Counted from the stretch's first letter, positions 9,164 through 18,634 are shown. The stretch is DNA of 64,000 nucleotides from Pseudaquabacterium pictum (GCF_005403045.1 NZ_BJCL01000006.1:124001-188000); one strand, 5' to 3'. The notes: generated by a model not told the origin, from the sequence alone. Numbers and translations: made by a program.

Positions 9164-9204
9164 GGCCCCGGTGCGGCAGAGGCGGGGGCCCACAGGGAGC
9201 GACG

Positions 9205-10329
9205 ATGGCCATCGACCTGATGCGCATGGTGGCGGACCAGATCCGGGTGGGCGAGGCCCTCCCGTTCGGCATCCGCGACGACCAGGGCAAGCTGCTGCTG
9301 GCCAAGGGCCGGCTGGTGGCCAACGATGCCCAGCTGCAAACCCTGCTGGAACGCGGCCTGTACGCCGACCACGACGAGGCCGACGCCGCCGAGGAAGCGG
9401 CCGGCGCCGAAGGGGCGCCGCGCCGCATGACGCTGTTCGACCTGTGGAAGCAGACCACGGCGCGGCTGGACATCCTGCTCAACAGCGTGCCGCGTGAAGG
9501 ATTTGTGGCGCGTTGCGACACCTTCGCCACCCAGCTGATGGCGTTGATCGACCGCGACCCGGACATCGGCATCTACCACTCGGTGCGGCAGGATCCGAAC
9601 CGCCTGAGCCTGTATGGCCTGAACCATGCGCTGCACTGCGCCATGGTGGGCCAGCTGGCCGCCCGCCGTGCCGGCTGGCCCGACGACCGGGTGCGCACCC
9701 TGGTGAAGGCGGCGCTGACGATGAACCTGACCATCGTCGAGGTGCAGGGCCGGTTCGCCACCATGGGCCGGCTGAACGACACCCAGCGCGACCAGATCCG
9801 CGCCCACCCCCAGGCCGCGCACGACCAGCTGCAGGCCGCTGGTGTCGACGACACCGAGTGGCTGCAGGCGGTCCTGCAGCACCATGAACAGCCCGACGGC
9901 GGCGGCTACCCCAGCGGGTCTGCCGGCATGAGCGAGATGGCGCAGGTGCTGCGCATGGCCGACGTGTTCATGGCCAAGATCAGCCCGCGCACCGAGCGGC
10001 CGGCCATGCCCATCCTGGATGCGGCGCGGCAGCTGTTCGCCGAAGCCCAGGGCAACCCGCTGGCGGCGGCCATCATCAAGGAGTACGGCATCTACCCGCC
10101 GGGCAACTTCGTGCTGCTGGCCTCGGGCGAGATGGCGGTGGTGATCCGCCGCGGCGCCACCGCCCACACGCCGGTGGCCGCGGCGGTGACCGACAAGAAC
10201 GGCATCCCCATCGTGCGCACGCCCCGGCGCAACACCGCCGAGCCGGCCTGGGCCATCAAGAGCAGCGTGCCCGAGAGCAGGATGCTGCTGCGGGTGCCGC
10301 CCGAGCGGCTCTACGGCCTGGTGGAGTGA
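9205..10329 (+). CDS. HD-GYP-like protein with degenerate HD motif (374 aa)
   Basis: The N-terminal ~70 residues carry a GKLLLAKGRLVANDAQLQTLLERG segment common in proteins that precede HD-GYP domains. The C-terminal half is HD-GYP-like: NHALHCAMVGQLAARRAG for the first helix and HHEQPDGGGYPSG for the GYP region. The HD doublet, expected at AALLHDIG, reads AALTMNLTI here, so both metal ligands are replaced by M and N. It may bind cyclic di-GMP without hydrolysing it, or act through partners. The usual DAxxSxRxY end also diverges (DVFMAKISPRTER). It sits near a GGDEF gene, but the two are not in one operon. Confidence 0.82.
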   Translation: MAIDLMRMVADQIRVGEALPFGIRDDQGKLLLAKGRLVANDAQLQTLLERGLYADHDEADAAEEAAGAEGAPRRMTLFDLWKQTTARLDILLNSVPREGFVARCDTFATQLMALIDRDPDIGIYHSVRQDPNRLSLYGLNHALHCAMVGQLAARRAGWPDDRVRTLVKAALTMNLTIVEVQGRFATMGRLNDTQRDQIRAHPQAAHDQLQAAGVDDTEWLQAVLQHHEQPDGGGYPSGSAGMSEMAQVLRMADVFMAKISPRTERPAMPILDAARQLFAEAQGNPLAAAIIKEYGIYPPGNFVLLASGEMAVVIRRGATAHTPVAAAVTDKNGIPIVRTPRRNTAEPAWAIKSSVPESRMLLRVPPERLYGLVE

Positions 10330-10345
10330 CTGCCGGCGCCGCCGG

Positions 10346-11674
10346 TCACTGTGGCCCGATGGCCGGCGCCGGGCCCGGCGCCGGCGCCACCACGGCCGGT
10401 GCGTAGACGATGTCGCGCAGCGTCAGGCTGATGCTGGGGATGTAGGTGATCAGCATCAGGCAGCCGATGATCACCGCCACGAAGGGCAGCAGGTGGCCGA
10501 TGATGCGGTCCAGCGAGATCTTGGCCACGGTGCAGGCGGCGAACAGGTTGACGCCGAACGGCGGCGTGATCATGCCCAGCGCCAGGTTCACCACCATGAT
10601 CATGCCGAAGTGCACCGGGTCGATGCCGAAGTGGCGGGCCACCGGCACCAGGATCGGCGCCAGCACGATGATGGCCGCGCTGGTCTCGATGAACATGCCG
10701 ATCAGGAACAGCGCCGCGTTCACCCCCAGCAGGAACCAGAACGGGCTCTGCAGCACTTCGCTGAGCCAGCCGCCGATGGCATCGGGCACGCCGGCACGGG
10801 TGATCAGGAAGGCGAACAACCCGGCGTTGGCGATGATGAACATGATCACCGCGCTGCTGACCACGCTCTTCTTGAACACCGGCACCAGGTCGGCCCAGGT
10901 CAGCTCGCGGTGGATGAACAGGCCGACGATCAGCGCGTAGAACACCGCCACCACCGAGGCCTCGGTGGGCGTGAAGATGCCGCCGTAGATGCCGCCCAGG
11001 ATGATCACCGGCATCAGCAGCGCGAAGCCGGCCTTCACCGTGGCCGTGCCCACGCCCAGGCGGCCCTCGCCGTCGGTCAGGCCCCAGCCCTTCCAGCGGC
11101 AGTACAGGTGCACGAACAGCATCAGCGCGCAGCCGATCAGCAAGCCCGGCACCACGCCGGCGATGAACAGCTCGCCGATCGACACCTCGGCGCTGACGCC
11201 GAACAGGATCATCGGGATCGACGGCGGGATGATCACGCCCAGCTCGGCCGAGGTGGCCTGCAGCGCGGCCGCGTACGGCGTGGGGTAGCCGTGCTTGATC
11301 AGCGCCGGGATCAGGATGGCACCGATGGCGAAGGTGGTGGCCACGCTGCTGCCGGAGACGGCGGCGAAGATCATGCAGGTCAGCACGCAGGTCATCGGCA
11401 GGCCGCCCTGCACGCCGCCGACCAGGCTCTTGGCGAAGTCGACCAGGCGGCGGCTGATGCCGCCGGTCTCCATCAGGTTGCCCGCCAGGATGAAGAACGG
11501 GATGGCCGCGAGCGGAAACTTGTCGATCGCGGTGAACATCTCCTTGGGCGCCAGGATCAGGCGCTCGGGGTCGAACAGCGCGATGCCCAGGATGGCCGAG
11601 CCGCCGATGGCCACGGCGATGGAGATGCTGAAGGCGAAGGCCAGCAGCATCGTGACGAGCAGGGTGAGTGACAT
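10346..11674 (-). CDS. dctM: TRAP transporter large permease, DctM type (442 aa)
   Basis: The 12-helix membrane subunit of a tripartite ATP-independent periplasmic transporter, driven by an ion gradient. The sequence is almost all hydrophobic helices with the family segments FFILAGNLMETGGISRRLVDFA, SNLG-type GSSVATTFAIGAILIPALIK and IPPSIPMILFG. The length is typical. It is the last gene of the operon headed by the GntR regulator; the sugar-acid genes upstream suggest that the substrate is a threonate or erythronate-type acid. Confidence 0.92.
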   Translation of the reverse strand: MSLTLLVTMLLAFAFSISIAVAIGGSAILGIALFDPERLILAPKEMFTAIDKFPLAAIPFFILAGNLMETGGISRRLVDFAKSLVGGVQGGLPMTCVLTCMIFAAVSGSSVATTFAIGAILIPALIKHGYPTPYAAALQATSAELGVIIPPSIPMILFGVSAEVSIGELFIAGVVPGLLIGCALMLFVHLYCRWKGWGLTDGEGRLGVGTATVKAGFALLMPVIILGGIYGGIFTPTEASVVAVFYALIVGLFIHRELTWADLVPVFKKSVVSSAVIMFIIANAGLFAFLITRAGVPDAIGGWLSEVLQSPFWFLLGVNAALFLIGMFIETSAAIIVLAPILVPVARHFGIDPVHFGMIMVVNLALGMITPPFGVNLFAACTVAKISLDRIIGHLLPFVAVIIGCLMLITYIPSISLTLRDIVYAPAVVAPAPGPAPAIGPQ

Positions 11675-11686
11675 GGCAGCGGCCCT

Positions 11687-12178
11687 TTACTGCGCGGCTT
11701 CGAGTTCTTCATTGATCGGCTGCAGGTGGTGGGCGACGACCGCCACCATCGCCAGCGCCGCGCCCACCGGCAGTGCGGCATAGGCCCAGCCCATGCTCAG
11801 CTCCATGCTGGCGAAGGTCTGGAAGCGCACCCGCGTCACCAGACCCACGCCGAACCACACCAGCACCGCCAGGTAGGCCAGCGCGGTGGTGGTGATGATC
11901 CAGCGCACCGTCGTCAGCCAGGCGCCGCGTGCGCTGCGCAGCATCAGGTCCACCGACACCAGCGCACCGCGGCGGAAGGCCACCACCGTGCCCAGCATCA
12001 CCATCCAGATCAGCAGCCGGCGCATGGATTCTTCGGTCCAGGTGCTGGGCTGCGACAGGACGAAGCGCGCCACCACCTGCCACATGCCCAGGGCGGAGAT
12101 GGCGGCCAGCAGCCCGCAGGCCAGTGTCCAGGCCAGGCTGGTGAGCCAGCGGTCGAGGGTGAGGATGGTGTGGCGCAT
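11687..12178 (-). CDS. dctQ: TRAP transporter small permease, DctQ type (163 aa)
   Basis: Four predicted membrane helices, with LDRWLTSLAWTLACGLLAAISALGMWQVVARFVL at the start and WTEESMRRLLIWMVMLGTVVAFRRGALVSVDLM, the conserved DctQ core (E and R in the second helix). It pairs with DctM to form the membrane part of the transporter. Twelve bases separate it from dctM, and it lies downstream of dctP in the same operon. Confidence 0.9.
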   Translation of the reverse strand: MRHTILTLDRWLTSLAWTLACGLLAAISALGMWQVVARFVLSQPSTWTEESMRRLLIWMVMLGTVVAFRRGALVSVDLMLRSARGAWLTTVRWIITTTALAYLAVLVWFGVGLVTRVRFQTFASMELSMGWAYAALPVGAALAMVAVVAHHLQPINEELEAAQ

Positions 12179-12237
12179 GGGCAGGCTCCACCCCCGGGCG
12201 CGGTGCGCCCGGGAGCGTCAGGGAACGACGGGAAGGT

Positions 12238-13215
12238 TTACTTGACGGCCTGGACGGCGGCGATCTTGTCGGCGCCGAACTCCTTGGCGAACTCGGCGTA
12301 CGCCGGCGCCACGGCCTTGCGGAAGCTCTCGCCGTCCGGCTTCTCCACCACCTGCATGCCGTCCTTCTTCAGCTGCGCGATGCCGCTGGCCTCGTCGTCG
12401 TTGACCTTCTTGCGCTGGGCCTGGCCACCCTTGATCGCCGCCTCGGTGAACACCTTCTTGTCGGCGTCGGACAGCTTGCTCCAGACATTGGGTGACAGGA
12501 TGATCACCGCCGGCGAGTAGACATGGCCGGTCAGCGACAGGTGCTTCTGCACCTGGCTGAACTTGCTGGCCAGGATCACCGGGATCGGGTTCTCCTGCCC
12601 GTCGACCGTGCCCTGCTGCAGCGCGGTGAACAGCTCGGGGAAGGGCATGGGCGTGGGCAGGATGCCGAAGGTCTTGTAGCCCGCCATGTGCACCTTGTTC
12701 TCCATGGTGCGCAGCTTCAGGCCCGAGGCATCGGTGGCCTGGTTGATGGCGCGCTTGTTGTTGGTCATGTGGCGGAAGCCGTTCTCGCTCCACGCCAGGC
12801 CGATCAGGCCCTTGGCCTGCATCTTCTTCAGCACGTCCTGGCCGATGGCGCCGTCCATCACCTTGCGGGCATGGTCGTAGCCGCGGAACAGGAAGGGGAT
12901 GTCGAACAGCTTGACCTCGGGCACGAAGTTGCCCAGCGGGCCGGTGGAGGTGTTCACCAGGTCCTGGGTGCCGAGCTGCACCGCCTCGATCATCTCGCGC
13001 TCGCCGCCCAGCGCGCTGCTGGGGAACTGCTGGCAGGTGTAGCGGTTGCTGGTGCCCTTGGCGATCTCGTCGCAGAACACGGTGGAGCCGACACCGTAGT
13101 GCGATTCCTTGGTGGTGGCGTAGCCGATCTTCAGCACCGTCTGGGCCGAGGCGCCGGCGGCGGCGGCCAGCAGGGCCGCGGCGGCGGCGGTCTTCAGCAG
13201 GGTGGTCTTGGACAT
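12238..13215 (-). CDS. dctP: TRAP transporter solute-binding protein, DctP family (325 aa)
   Basis: A Sec signal peptide (KTTLLKTAAAAALLAAAAGASAQ) precedes the mature start TVLKIGYATTKESHYG. The body has the DctP fold signatures GLIGLAWSENGFRHMTNNKRAI, LKLRTMENKVHMAGYKTFGI and FPELFTALQQGTVDGQENP, including the arginine (KLRTM) that binds the ligand carboxylate. It delivers a carboxylate substrate in the periplasm to DctQM. The neighbours (otnI, otnC, otnK, ltnD) suggest a four-carbon aldonate. The ligand itself is inference. Confidence 0.92.
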   Translation of the reverse strand: MSKTTLLKTAAAAALLAAAAGASAQTVLKIGYATTKESHYGVGSTVFCDEIAKGTSNRYTCQQFPSSALGGEREMIEAVQLGTQDLVNTSTGPLGNFVPEVKLFDIPFLFRGYDHARKVMDGAIGQDVLKKMQAKGLIGLAWSENGFRHMTNNKRAINQATDASGLKLRTMENKVHMAGYKTFGILPTPMPFPELFTALQQGTVDGQENPIPVILASKFSQVQKHLSLTGHVYSPAVIILSPNVWSKLSDADKKVFTEAAIKGGQAQRKKVNDDEASGIAQLKKDGMQVVEKPDGESFRKAVAPAYAEFAKEFGADKIAAVQAVK

Positions 13216-13257
13216 GGTTGTCTCCTTGGGGGGGTGGGGCGGGTGAAACGGATGGGC

Positions 13258-14070
13258 TCAGGCAGCCTGGGCGGCGCGCCAGGCACGCAGCCAACCCAGG
13301 CCGGCGCTGGTGCCACCGGGGCTGGTGTCGCGCGGCCGGTATTCGCAGCCGACGAAGCCGTCCCAGCCCAGGCTGTCGAGCAGGCTGAACAGGTACGGGA
13401 AATGCACTTCGCCCAGGTCGGGCTCGTGGCGCTCGGGCACGCCGGCGATCTGGAAGTGGCCGACGCGGCCGGTGGGCAAATGCTGTTTGATCTTCATCGC
13501 CAGGTCGCCTTCGACGATCTGGCAGTGGTACAGGTCGAACTGCACCTTCAGGTTGGGCGCGCCCACCGCCTGCACGATGGCGTGGGCCTCGTCCTGGCGG
13601 TTGAGGAAGAAGCCGGGGATGTCGCGGGTGTTGATCGGCTCGATCAGCACGTTCACGCCATGCGGCGCGGCCTGCTGCGCGGCCCAGGCCAGGTTGTCCA
13701 GGTAGGTGTCGCGCAGCGCACCGCGGTCGGCGCCGGCGGGCACCAGGCCGGCCATCACATGCACCCGCTGGCAGCCCAGCGCGGCGGCATAAGGCAGGGC
13801 TTGGTCGATGAAGCCGCGGCGGAACTCGTCCACCCGGTCGGGCAGGCAGGCCAGGCCGCGCTCGCCGGCGTCGAAGTTGCCGGGCGGGGCGTTGAACAGC
13901 GCCTGCGTCAGGCCCTGCTGCTGCAGGCGGGCGGCCAGCTCGGCGGCGGGCACGGCATAGGGAAACAGGTATTCCACCGCGTCGAAGCCATCGGCCGCAG
14001 CGGCGGCGAAGCGGTCGACGAAGGCATGCTCGTTGTAGAGCATCGACAGGTTGGCGGCAAAGCGGGGCAT
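13258..14070 (-). CDS. otnI: 2-oxo-tetronate isomerase, hydroxypyruvate isomerase family (270 aa)
   Basis: A TIM-barrel isomerase of the Hyi/OtnI family. It starts [38 protein letters not shown], with metal-binding glutamates in [15 protein letters not shown] and VGCEYRPR. In the Otn pathways it interconverts 2-oxo- and 3-oxo-tetronate before phosphorylation. The ATG at 14070 starts the conserved N-terminus, and 23 bp separate it from otnC. Hydroxypyruvate isomerase activity alone is possible, but the gene set (OtnK, OtnC, LtnD) makes the tetronate role more likely. Confidence 0.85.
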   Translation of the reverse strand: MPRFAANLSMLYNEHAFVDRFAAAAADGFDAVEYLFPYAVPAAELAARLQQQGLTQALFNAPPGNFDAGERGLACLPDRVDEFRRGFIDQALPYAAALGCQRVHVMAGLVPAGADRGALRDTYLDNLAWAAQQAAPHGVNVLIEPINTRDIPGFFLNRQDEAHAIVQAVGAPNLKVQFDLYHCQIVEGDLAMKIKQHLPTGRVGHFQIAGVPERHEPDLGEVHFPYLFSLLDSLGWDGFVGCEYRPRDTSPGGTSAGLGWLRAWRAAQAA

Positions 14071-14093
14071 GGGGGGTCCGTTCAGTGGGCCGT

Positions 14094-14777
14094 TCAGTGG
14101 GTCGGCCAGACGGCGCCGAAGGTCTGGCGCAGCGCGTCGATCTGCGCAGAATCCAGCGGCTGCGGGCGCGGCGTGGTCATCAGCCACAGGCGGGCGGTCT
14201 CTTCCAGCTCTTCCAGCGTGGCCATGGCCGCGGCCGGGCTGTCATGCCAGACGTTGGGGCCCAGCCGGTCGAGCAGCACCGCGCGGATCGGCGCGCCCGC
14301 GGCGGCCGCGCTGCGGATGGCATCGGCCACCAGCGCGGCCGCGGCCGGGTCGCCCGGGCGGTGGTAGGGGATCAGCGGCACGCGGCCGACCTTCATCACG
14401 AAGTAGGGCGTGATCGGCGGCAGGATGGTCTCGGGCCGCCACACGCCCAGGCCGGGTGCTTGCAGCGTGAGCGCCACCAGGTGGGTGCTGTGGGTGTGGA
14501 TCACGCAGCGGGCGTCGGGTGCGGCGGCGTAGATCTGCCGGTGCAGCGCCAGCGTCTTGCTGGCGCGGTCGCCGCTGCGCTGGGTGCCTGCGGGATCCAC
14601 ATGGGCCAGGGCCTCGGGCCGCAGGCGGCCCAGGCAGGCATCGGTGGGCGTGATCAGGTGGCCGTCGCCATCGGGCAGGCGCACGCTGATGTTGCCGGCC
14701 GTGGCATGCACCAGGCCGCGCTGGAACAGCGAGGCGCCGACGGCGCAGAGTTCGTCGCGGAGCTCGCGGTGGTTCAT
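14094..14777 (-). CDS. otnC: 3-oxo-tetronate 4-phosphate decarboxylase, class II aldolase family (227 aa)
   Basis: An aldolase II/adducin fold of typical length. [17 protein letters not shown] begins the domain; the zinc ligands are in [13 protein letters not shown] and the later IPYHRPG segment. Together with OtnK it converts 3-oxo-tetronate to dihydroxyacetone phosphate and CO2. The ATG at 14777 overlaps the otnK stop by 4 bp, so the kinase and decarboxylase are translationally coupled. The fuculose-phosphate aldolase group is the alternative, disfavoured by context. Confidence 0.87.
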   Translation of the reverse strand: MNHRELRDELCAVGASLFQRGLVHATAGNISVRLPDGDGHLITPTDACLGRLRPEALAHVDPAGTQRSGDRASKTLALHRQIYAAAPDARCVIHTHSTHLVALTLQAPGLGVWRPETILPPITPYFVMKVGRVPLIPYHRPGDPAAAALVADAIRSAAAAGAPIRAVLLDRLGPNVWHDSPAAAMATLEELEETARLWLMTTPRPQPLDSAQIDALRQTFGAVWPTH

Positions 14778-16045
14778 GCCGCCGCCAGGGCTTCGGTGAA
14801 GAACTCCGGCCCGCCGAAGTTGCCGCTCTTCAGCGCCAGCTTCAGCGGTCCCTGGCCGGCGCCGCGCACCGCCTGCGTCCAGGGCACGCCGGGGCAGATG
14901 GCCGCGCCGATGCGCAGGGTGTGCACGTCCAACGCCTGCACCACCGCGCCGGAGGTCTCGCCGCCGGCCACCACCAGGCGCTGGGTCCCGCTGTCCACCA
15001 GGCCACGGGCGATGTGCGCCAGCGCGTGCTCCACCAGCGCGCCGGCTTCGGCCACGCCCAGCGCGGCCTGCGTGCTGGCCAGGGTGGCCGCGTCGGCGGT
15101 GGCATAGAGCAGCGGGGCGCTGGATTGGGATTTGGCCCAGGCCAGGGCGTCGGCCGCCACCGGCTCGCCGCGGGCCAGGGCCAGCGGGTCGATGCGCAGC
15201 GCCGGCCGGCCAGCGGCGATCCAGCGGGCCACCTGGCCCTGCGTGGCGGTGGAGCAGCTGCCGGCCAGCACGGCGGCGGGGCCGGTCAAGGGTTCCAGAT
15301 CGGCGGCGTGGGCGTTCAGGGTCACCCAGCCGCGGTCGGCCAGCACCTGGGGCAGGCCCAGCGCCAGGCCGGAACCGGCGACCCACAGCGGCAGGTGACC
15401 CGCCCCGGCGGCCAGCTGGCGCAATGCCTCGTTGTCGACCGCATCGGCCACCACATGGGCCACGCCGTCGGCCTGCAGGCTGGCCAGGCGGGCGGTGATG
15501 GCAGCGGCGCCCCGGGCCACCACGTCATGCCGCAGCAGGCCCACGCGCTGCTGGCACTGCTGCTGCATCCAGCGCACCAGGTTGCTGTCGCTCATCGGCG
15601 TCAGCGGGTGGTGGCGCATGCCGGAATCGCTGAGCAGGTCATCGCCGACGAACAGGTGGCCGCGGAAGACGGTGCGGCCGTTCTCGGGGAAGGCCGGGCA
15701 GACCAGGGTCTGGGTGCTGCCCAGCGCCGCCATCAGCGCCTCGGCCACCGGGCCGATGTTGCCCTGGGGCGTCGAGTCGAAGGTGCTGCAGACCTTGAAG
15801 TAGAACTGCCGGGCGCCCGCGGCCTGCAGCCAGCGCAGCGCGGCCAGGCTGTCGGCCACCGCGTCGGCGGCGGGCGTGGTGCGGCTCTTCAAGGCCACCA
15901 CCACCGCATCGGCAGTGGCCACTTCGGGCGGGATGTCGCCTTGCGGCACACCGATGGTCTGCACCGTGCGTAGGCCGGCGCGCACCAGCATGCTGGCCAC
16001 GTCGGTGGCGCCGGTGAAGTCGTCCGCGATGATGCCCAGGATCAT
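14774..16045 (-). CDS. otnK: 3-oxo-tetronate kinase, four-carbon acid sugar kinase (423 aa)
   Basis: A DUF1537 kinase. The N-terminal domain starts LGIIADDFTGATDVASMLVRAG with the substrate-binding DDxTGA motif, and has FYFKVCSTFDSTPQGNIGPV. The C-terminal nucleotide-binding domain carries LVVAGGETSGAVVQALDV and ends with LALKSGNFGGPEFF. It phosphorylates 3-oxo-tetronate made by LtnD and OtnI. The start at 16045 overlaps the ltnD stop by 4 bp. The full set fits the threonate/erythronate pathways described for this kinase family. Confidence 0.92.
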   Translation of the reverse strand: MILGIIADDFTGATDVASMLVRAGLRTVQTIGVPQGDIPPEVATADAVVVALKSRTTPAADAVADSLAALRWLQAAGARQFYFKVCSTFDSTPQGNIGPVAEALMAALGSTQTLVCPAFPENGRTVFRGHLFVGDDLLSDSGMRHHPLTPMSDSNLVRWMQQQCQQRVGLLRHDVVARGAAAITARLASLQADGVAHVVADAVDNEALRQLAAGAGHLPLWVAGSGLALGLPQVLADRGWVTLNAHAADLEPLTGPAAVLAGSCSTATQGQVARWIAAGRPALRIDPLALARGEPVAADALAWAKSQSSAPLLYATADAATLASTQAALGVAEAGALVEHALAHIARGLVDSGTQRLVVAGGETSGAVVQALDVHTLRIGAAICPGVPWTQAVRGAGQGPLKLALKSGNFGGPEFFTEALAAA

Positions 16046-16959
16046 GCTGCGTCCTTCCTGGCGGGCAGGGTGATGCCGGTCAGCGCGGCATACAGCTTGA
16101 TCACCGCGCTGTCGTCCTCGGCGCCGAAGCCGGCGCCGGCCGTGCCCAGGTAGAGCTGGTGCGCGGCAGCGGCCAGCGGCAGCGGGGCGTTGAGCTTGCG
16201 CGCCGCGTCCAGCACGATGCCCAGGTCCTTGATGAAGATGTTGACCGCCGACAGCGGCGTGTAGTCGCCGGCCAGGATGTGCGGCACGCGGTTGCTGAAC
16301 ATCCAGCTGTTGCCGGCCGAGTTGGTGATCACCTCGTAGAGCTTGTCGGGGGCCGCGCCGGCGCGGATGCCCAGGGCCATGGCCTCGCAGGCGGCCGCGA
16401 TGTGCACGCCGGCCAGGTGCTGGTTGACCATCTTCACCGTGCTGCCCACGCCGGCATGGTCGGCGAGCCGGTACACCTTGCCGGCCACCGCATCCAGCAG
16501 TCCGCCCACGGCGGCAAAGGCGTCCGGCTTGCCGGAGGCCATCACCGTCATCTCGCCGTTGGCGGCCTTGGCGGCGCCGCCGGAGACCGGTGCGTCGATC
16601 AGGTGCAGGCCCTGTTCTGCCAGCCGGGCTTCCCACTGCGGCGGCAGCGTCGGGTCGACGGTGGCCGAGGTGATGACCACGCTGCCGGGCTTCAGGTGCC
16701 GGGCCAGGCCACCGTCGCCGAAGACCACCTGCTCGGTCTGCGTTGCATTGACCACCAGCACCACCACCGCGTCGCAGTGCGCGGCCAGGTCCGCCAGGCT
16801 GGTGGCGATCTGGCCGCCGGCGGCGGCCACGGTGGCGCAGGCGGCGGGATTCAGGTCGAAGCCCCAGGTCGGCACGCCGCGCTTCAGCGCGCTGAGTGCG
16901 GCGCCGCGGCCCATCGATCCCAGGCCCACGACCCCGAGGGTGGTGGCGGTGTTGCTCAT
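16042..16959 (-). CDS. ltnD: L-threonate dehydrogenase, beta-hydroxyacid dehydrogenase family (305 aa)
   Basis: An N-terminal Rossmann domain (GVVGLGSMGRGAALSALKRG) for NAD, the family substrate motif DAPVSGGAAKAANGEMTVMASG, and the catalytic lysine in GSTVKMVNQHLAG. It oxidises a four-carbon aldonate to the 2-oxo acid. Family members also include tartronate semialdehyde reductases, but gene order with otnK/otnC/otnI favours LtnD. It overlaps both otnK and the GntR gene by 4 bp, forming a tightly coupled block. Confidence 0.88.
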   Translation of the reverse strand: MSNTATTLGVVGLGSMGRGAALSALKRGVPTWGFDLNPAACATVAAAGGQIATSLADLAAHCDAVVVLVVNATQTEQVVFGDGGLARHLKPGSVVITSATVDPTLPPQWEARLAEQGLHLIDAPVSGGAAKAANGEMTVMASGKPDAFAAVGGLLDAVAGKVYRLADHAGVGSTVKMVNQHLAGVHIAAACEAMALGIRAGAAPDKLYEVITNSAGNSWMFSNRVPHILAGDYTPLSAVNIFIKDLGIVLDAARKLNAPLPLAAAAHQLYLGTAGAGFGAEDDSAVIKLYAALTGITLPARKDAA

Positions 16960-17723
16960 GGTGTGTCTCTCTTGGCGGTGGCCGCAGTGCGGCGGATGGG
17001 GGCGTCGCTGTCGTGCAGGCGGCGGGCGGCCTCGTGCATGTGGCGGGTGGCGGCGGCGCGGGCGGCGTCGGCATCACGCGCCAGGATGGCGTCGGCGATG
17101 GCCTGGTGCTCCTGCCGCACCTGGGTGATGAAGTCCTGCTTCATCGATTCATTGCGGCGGGTGACGGTCATCGCCTCGCGCAGGTACTGCTCCAGGTGGC
17201 GCAGCAGCCGCGGGAACTGCGGGTTGCCGGCGGCTTCGGCCACCGCCTGGTGGAAGGCCAGGTCCTCGTCGACGGTGGCGCTGCCCGAGGCGATGGAGGC
17301 ATCCGCCAGCGCCAGCGCATCCTGGATGGCGGCCCGCTGCGCGGCGGTGGCGCGCACCGCGGCCAGCGCCGCCACTTCGCTTTCCAGCGCGCGGCGCACT
17401 TCCACCACATCCAGCACCGCGCCCAGGTTGGCCAGCACGCTGCTGTCGAAGTCCAGCGGCCGGGCGGCGTCCAGCGCCGCCACGAACATGCCCGAACCCT
17501 GGCGCGCCACCAGCAGGCCGCTGCTGCGCAGCCGGCTCACCGCCTCGCGCACCACCGTGCGGGAGACGGCGTACTGCGCCGCCAGCGCCTGCTCGGTGGG
17601 CAGGCGCTCGCCCGGCTGCACCAGTCCGCCCTCGATCTGGCGACGCAGGTCATCGGCCAGCTGGTCCGACAGCCGCTGGTTGGCCAGCGGCTGAGACGGT
17701 GATTGCAGCGATGACCTGATCAT
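16956..17723 (-). CDS. GntR/FadR-family transcriptional regulator of the acid-sugar operon (255 aa)
   Basis: An N-terminal winged helix (LADDLRRQIEGGLVQPGERLPTEQALAAQYAVSRTVVREAVSRLRSSGLL) and a C-terminal all-helical FCD ligand domain whose histidines and acidic residues (DEDLAFHQAVAEAAGNP, EHQAIADAI) fit metal-assisted carboxylate binding. It is the first gene of the ltnD-otnK-otnC-otnI-dctPQM operon, with a 4-bp overlap, so it probably regulates its own operon in response to a pathway acid. The start region (17717-17740) holds two ATGAT repeats and a TTGTATGAT element that could be part of its operator, but the symmetry is weak. Confidence 0.88.
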   Translation of the reverse strand: MIRSSLQSPSQPLANQRLSDQLADDLRRQIEGGLVQPGERLPTEQALAAQYAVSRTVVREAVSRLRSSGLLVARQGSGMFVAALDAARPLDFDSSVLANLGAVLDVVEVRRALESEVAALAAVRATAAQRAAIQDALALADASIASGSATVDEDLAFHQAVAEAAGNPQFPRLLRHLEQYLREAMTVTRRNESMKQDFITQVRQEHQAIADAILARDADAARAAATRHMHEAARRLHDSDAPIRRTAATAKRDTP

Positions 17724-17803
17724 CGGGTCATCATACAAATTGGGGCGGACATCCCCATCCGGGAAAACCTGGGGTGGCGCCGCGGTCCTGCGGCGCCAGG
17801 GAA

Positions 17804-18550
17804 TCAGCCCTTCTTGCCCTGGTTGGCCACCGCAGCGGCCGCGGCGGCTGCAGCGGCCGGGTCGCCCAGGTACTGGCTGCGGATCGGCTTCAGGTCGGCG
17901 TCCAGCTCGTAGACCAGCGGAATGCCGTTGGGGATGTTCAGGTTGACGATGTCGGCATCGCTGATGCCGTCGAGCATCTTCACCATCGCGCGGATCGAGT
18001 TGCCGTGCGCGGCGACCACGATGCGCTGGCCGCTGCGGATGGCCGGCGCCAGCACGCCGTCCCAGAACGGCAGCACCCGGGCCACGGTGTCCTTCAGGCA
18101 TTCGGTCAGCGGCACCTGCTCCGGCGTCAGGTGGGCGTAGCGGCGGTCGCCGCGCTCGCTGCGGGCGTCGCCCGGCTCCAGCGCCGGCGGCGGCGTGTCG
18201 TAGCTGCGGCGCCAGACCAGCACCTGCGCGTCGCCGTACTGCGCGGCCATGTCGGCCTTGTTCAGGCCCTGCAGGCCGCCGTAGTGGCGCTCGTTCAGCC
18301 GCCAGTCCTTGACCACCGGCAGCCAGGTGCGGTCCATCTGGTCGAGTGCATGCCACAGCGTCCAGATCGCGCGCTTGAGCACCGAGGTGTAGGCCACGTC
18401 GAACTCGAAGCCGGCCTCCTTCAGCAGCCGGCCGGCCTGCTGCGCCTGGGCCACGCCGGTGTCGGTGAGCGGCACGTCGGTCCAGCCGGTGAAGCGGTTC
18501 TCCAGATTCCAGGTCGATTCACCGTGGCGGATCAGCACGAGCTTGTACAT
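17804..18550 (-). CDS. gpmA: 2,3-bisphosphoglycerate-dependent phosphoglycerate mutase (248 aa)
   Basis: A glycolytic enzyme interconverting 3- and 2-phosphoglycerate. [20 protein letters not shown] carries the phosphohistidine and arginine; [42 protein letters not shown] and [16 protein letters not shown] follow. The length matches the dPGM family. The C-terminus ends in a run of nine alanines and a KKG tail not needed for catalysis. It stands alone between the GntR gene and the divergent rhodanese gene. Confidence 0.95.
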   Translation of the reverse strand: MYKLVLIRHGESTWNLENRFTGWTDVPLTDTGVAQAQQAGRLLKEAGFEFDVAYTSVLKRAIWTLWHALDQMDRTWLPVVKDWRLNERHYGGLQGLNKADMAAQYGDAQVLVWRRSYDTPPPALEPGDARSERGDRRYAHLTPEQVPLTECLKDTVARVLPFWDGVLAPAIRSGQRIVVAAHGNSIRAMVKMLDGISDADIVNLNIPNGIPLVYELDADLKPIRSQYLGDPAAAAAAAAAVANQGKKG

Positions 18551-18598
18551 GGCGGGCAGAGGGAAGAAGGGGGTGGGCGGCGGCAAAGCCGCAAATTC

Positions 18599-18604
18599 TA
18601 TAAT
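18599..18604 (+). promoter_or_regulatory. Consensus -10 TATAAT upstream of rhodanese gene
   Basis: A perfect TATAAT followed by CCGGG sits 31 bp before the rhodanese start in the gap between divergent gpmA and the rhodanese gene. No recognisable -35 lies at 16-18 bp upstream; the sequence there is G-rich. The position suits a transcription start near 18611. Confidence 0.55.
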
Positions 18605-18634
18605 CCGGGTTTCCGCTGACCGCAGGCCCCACCC

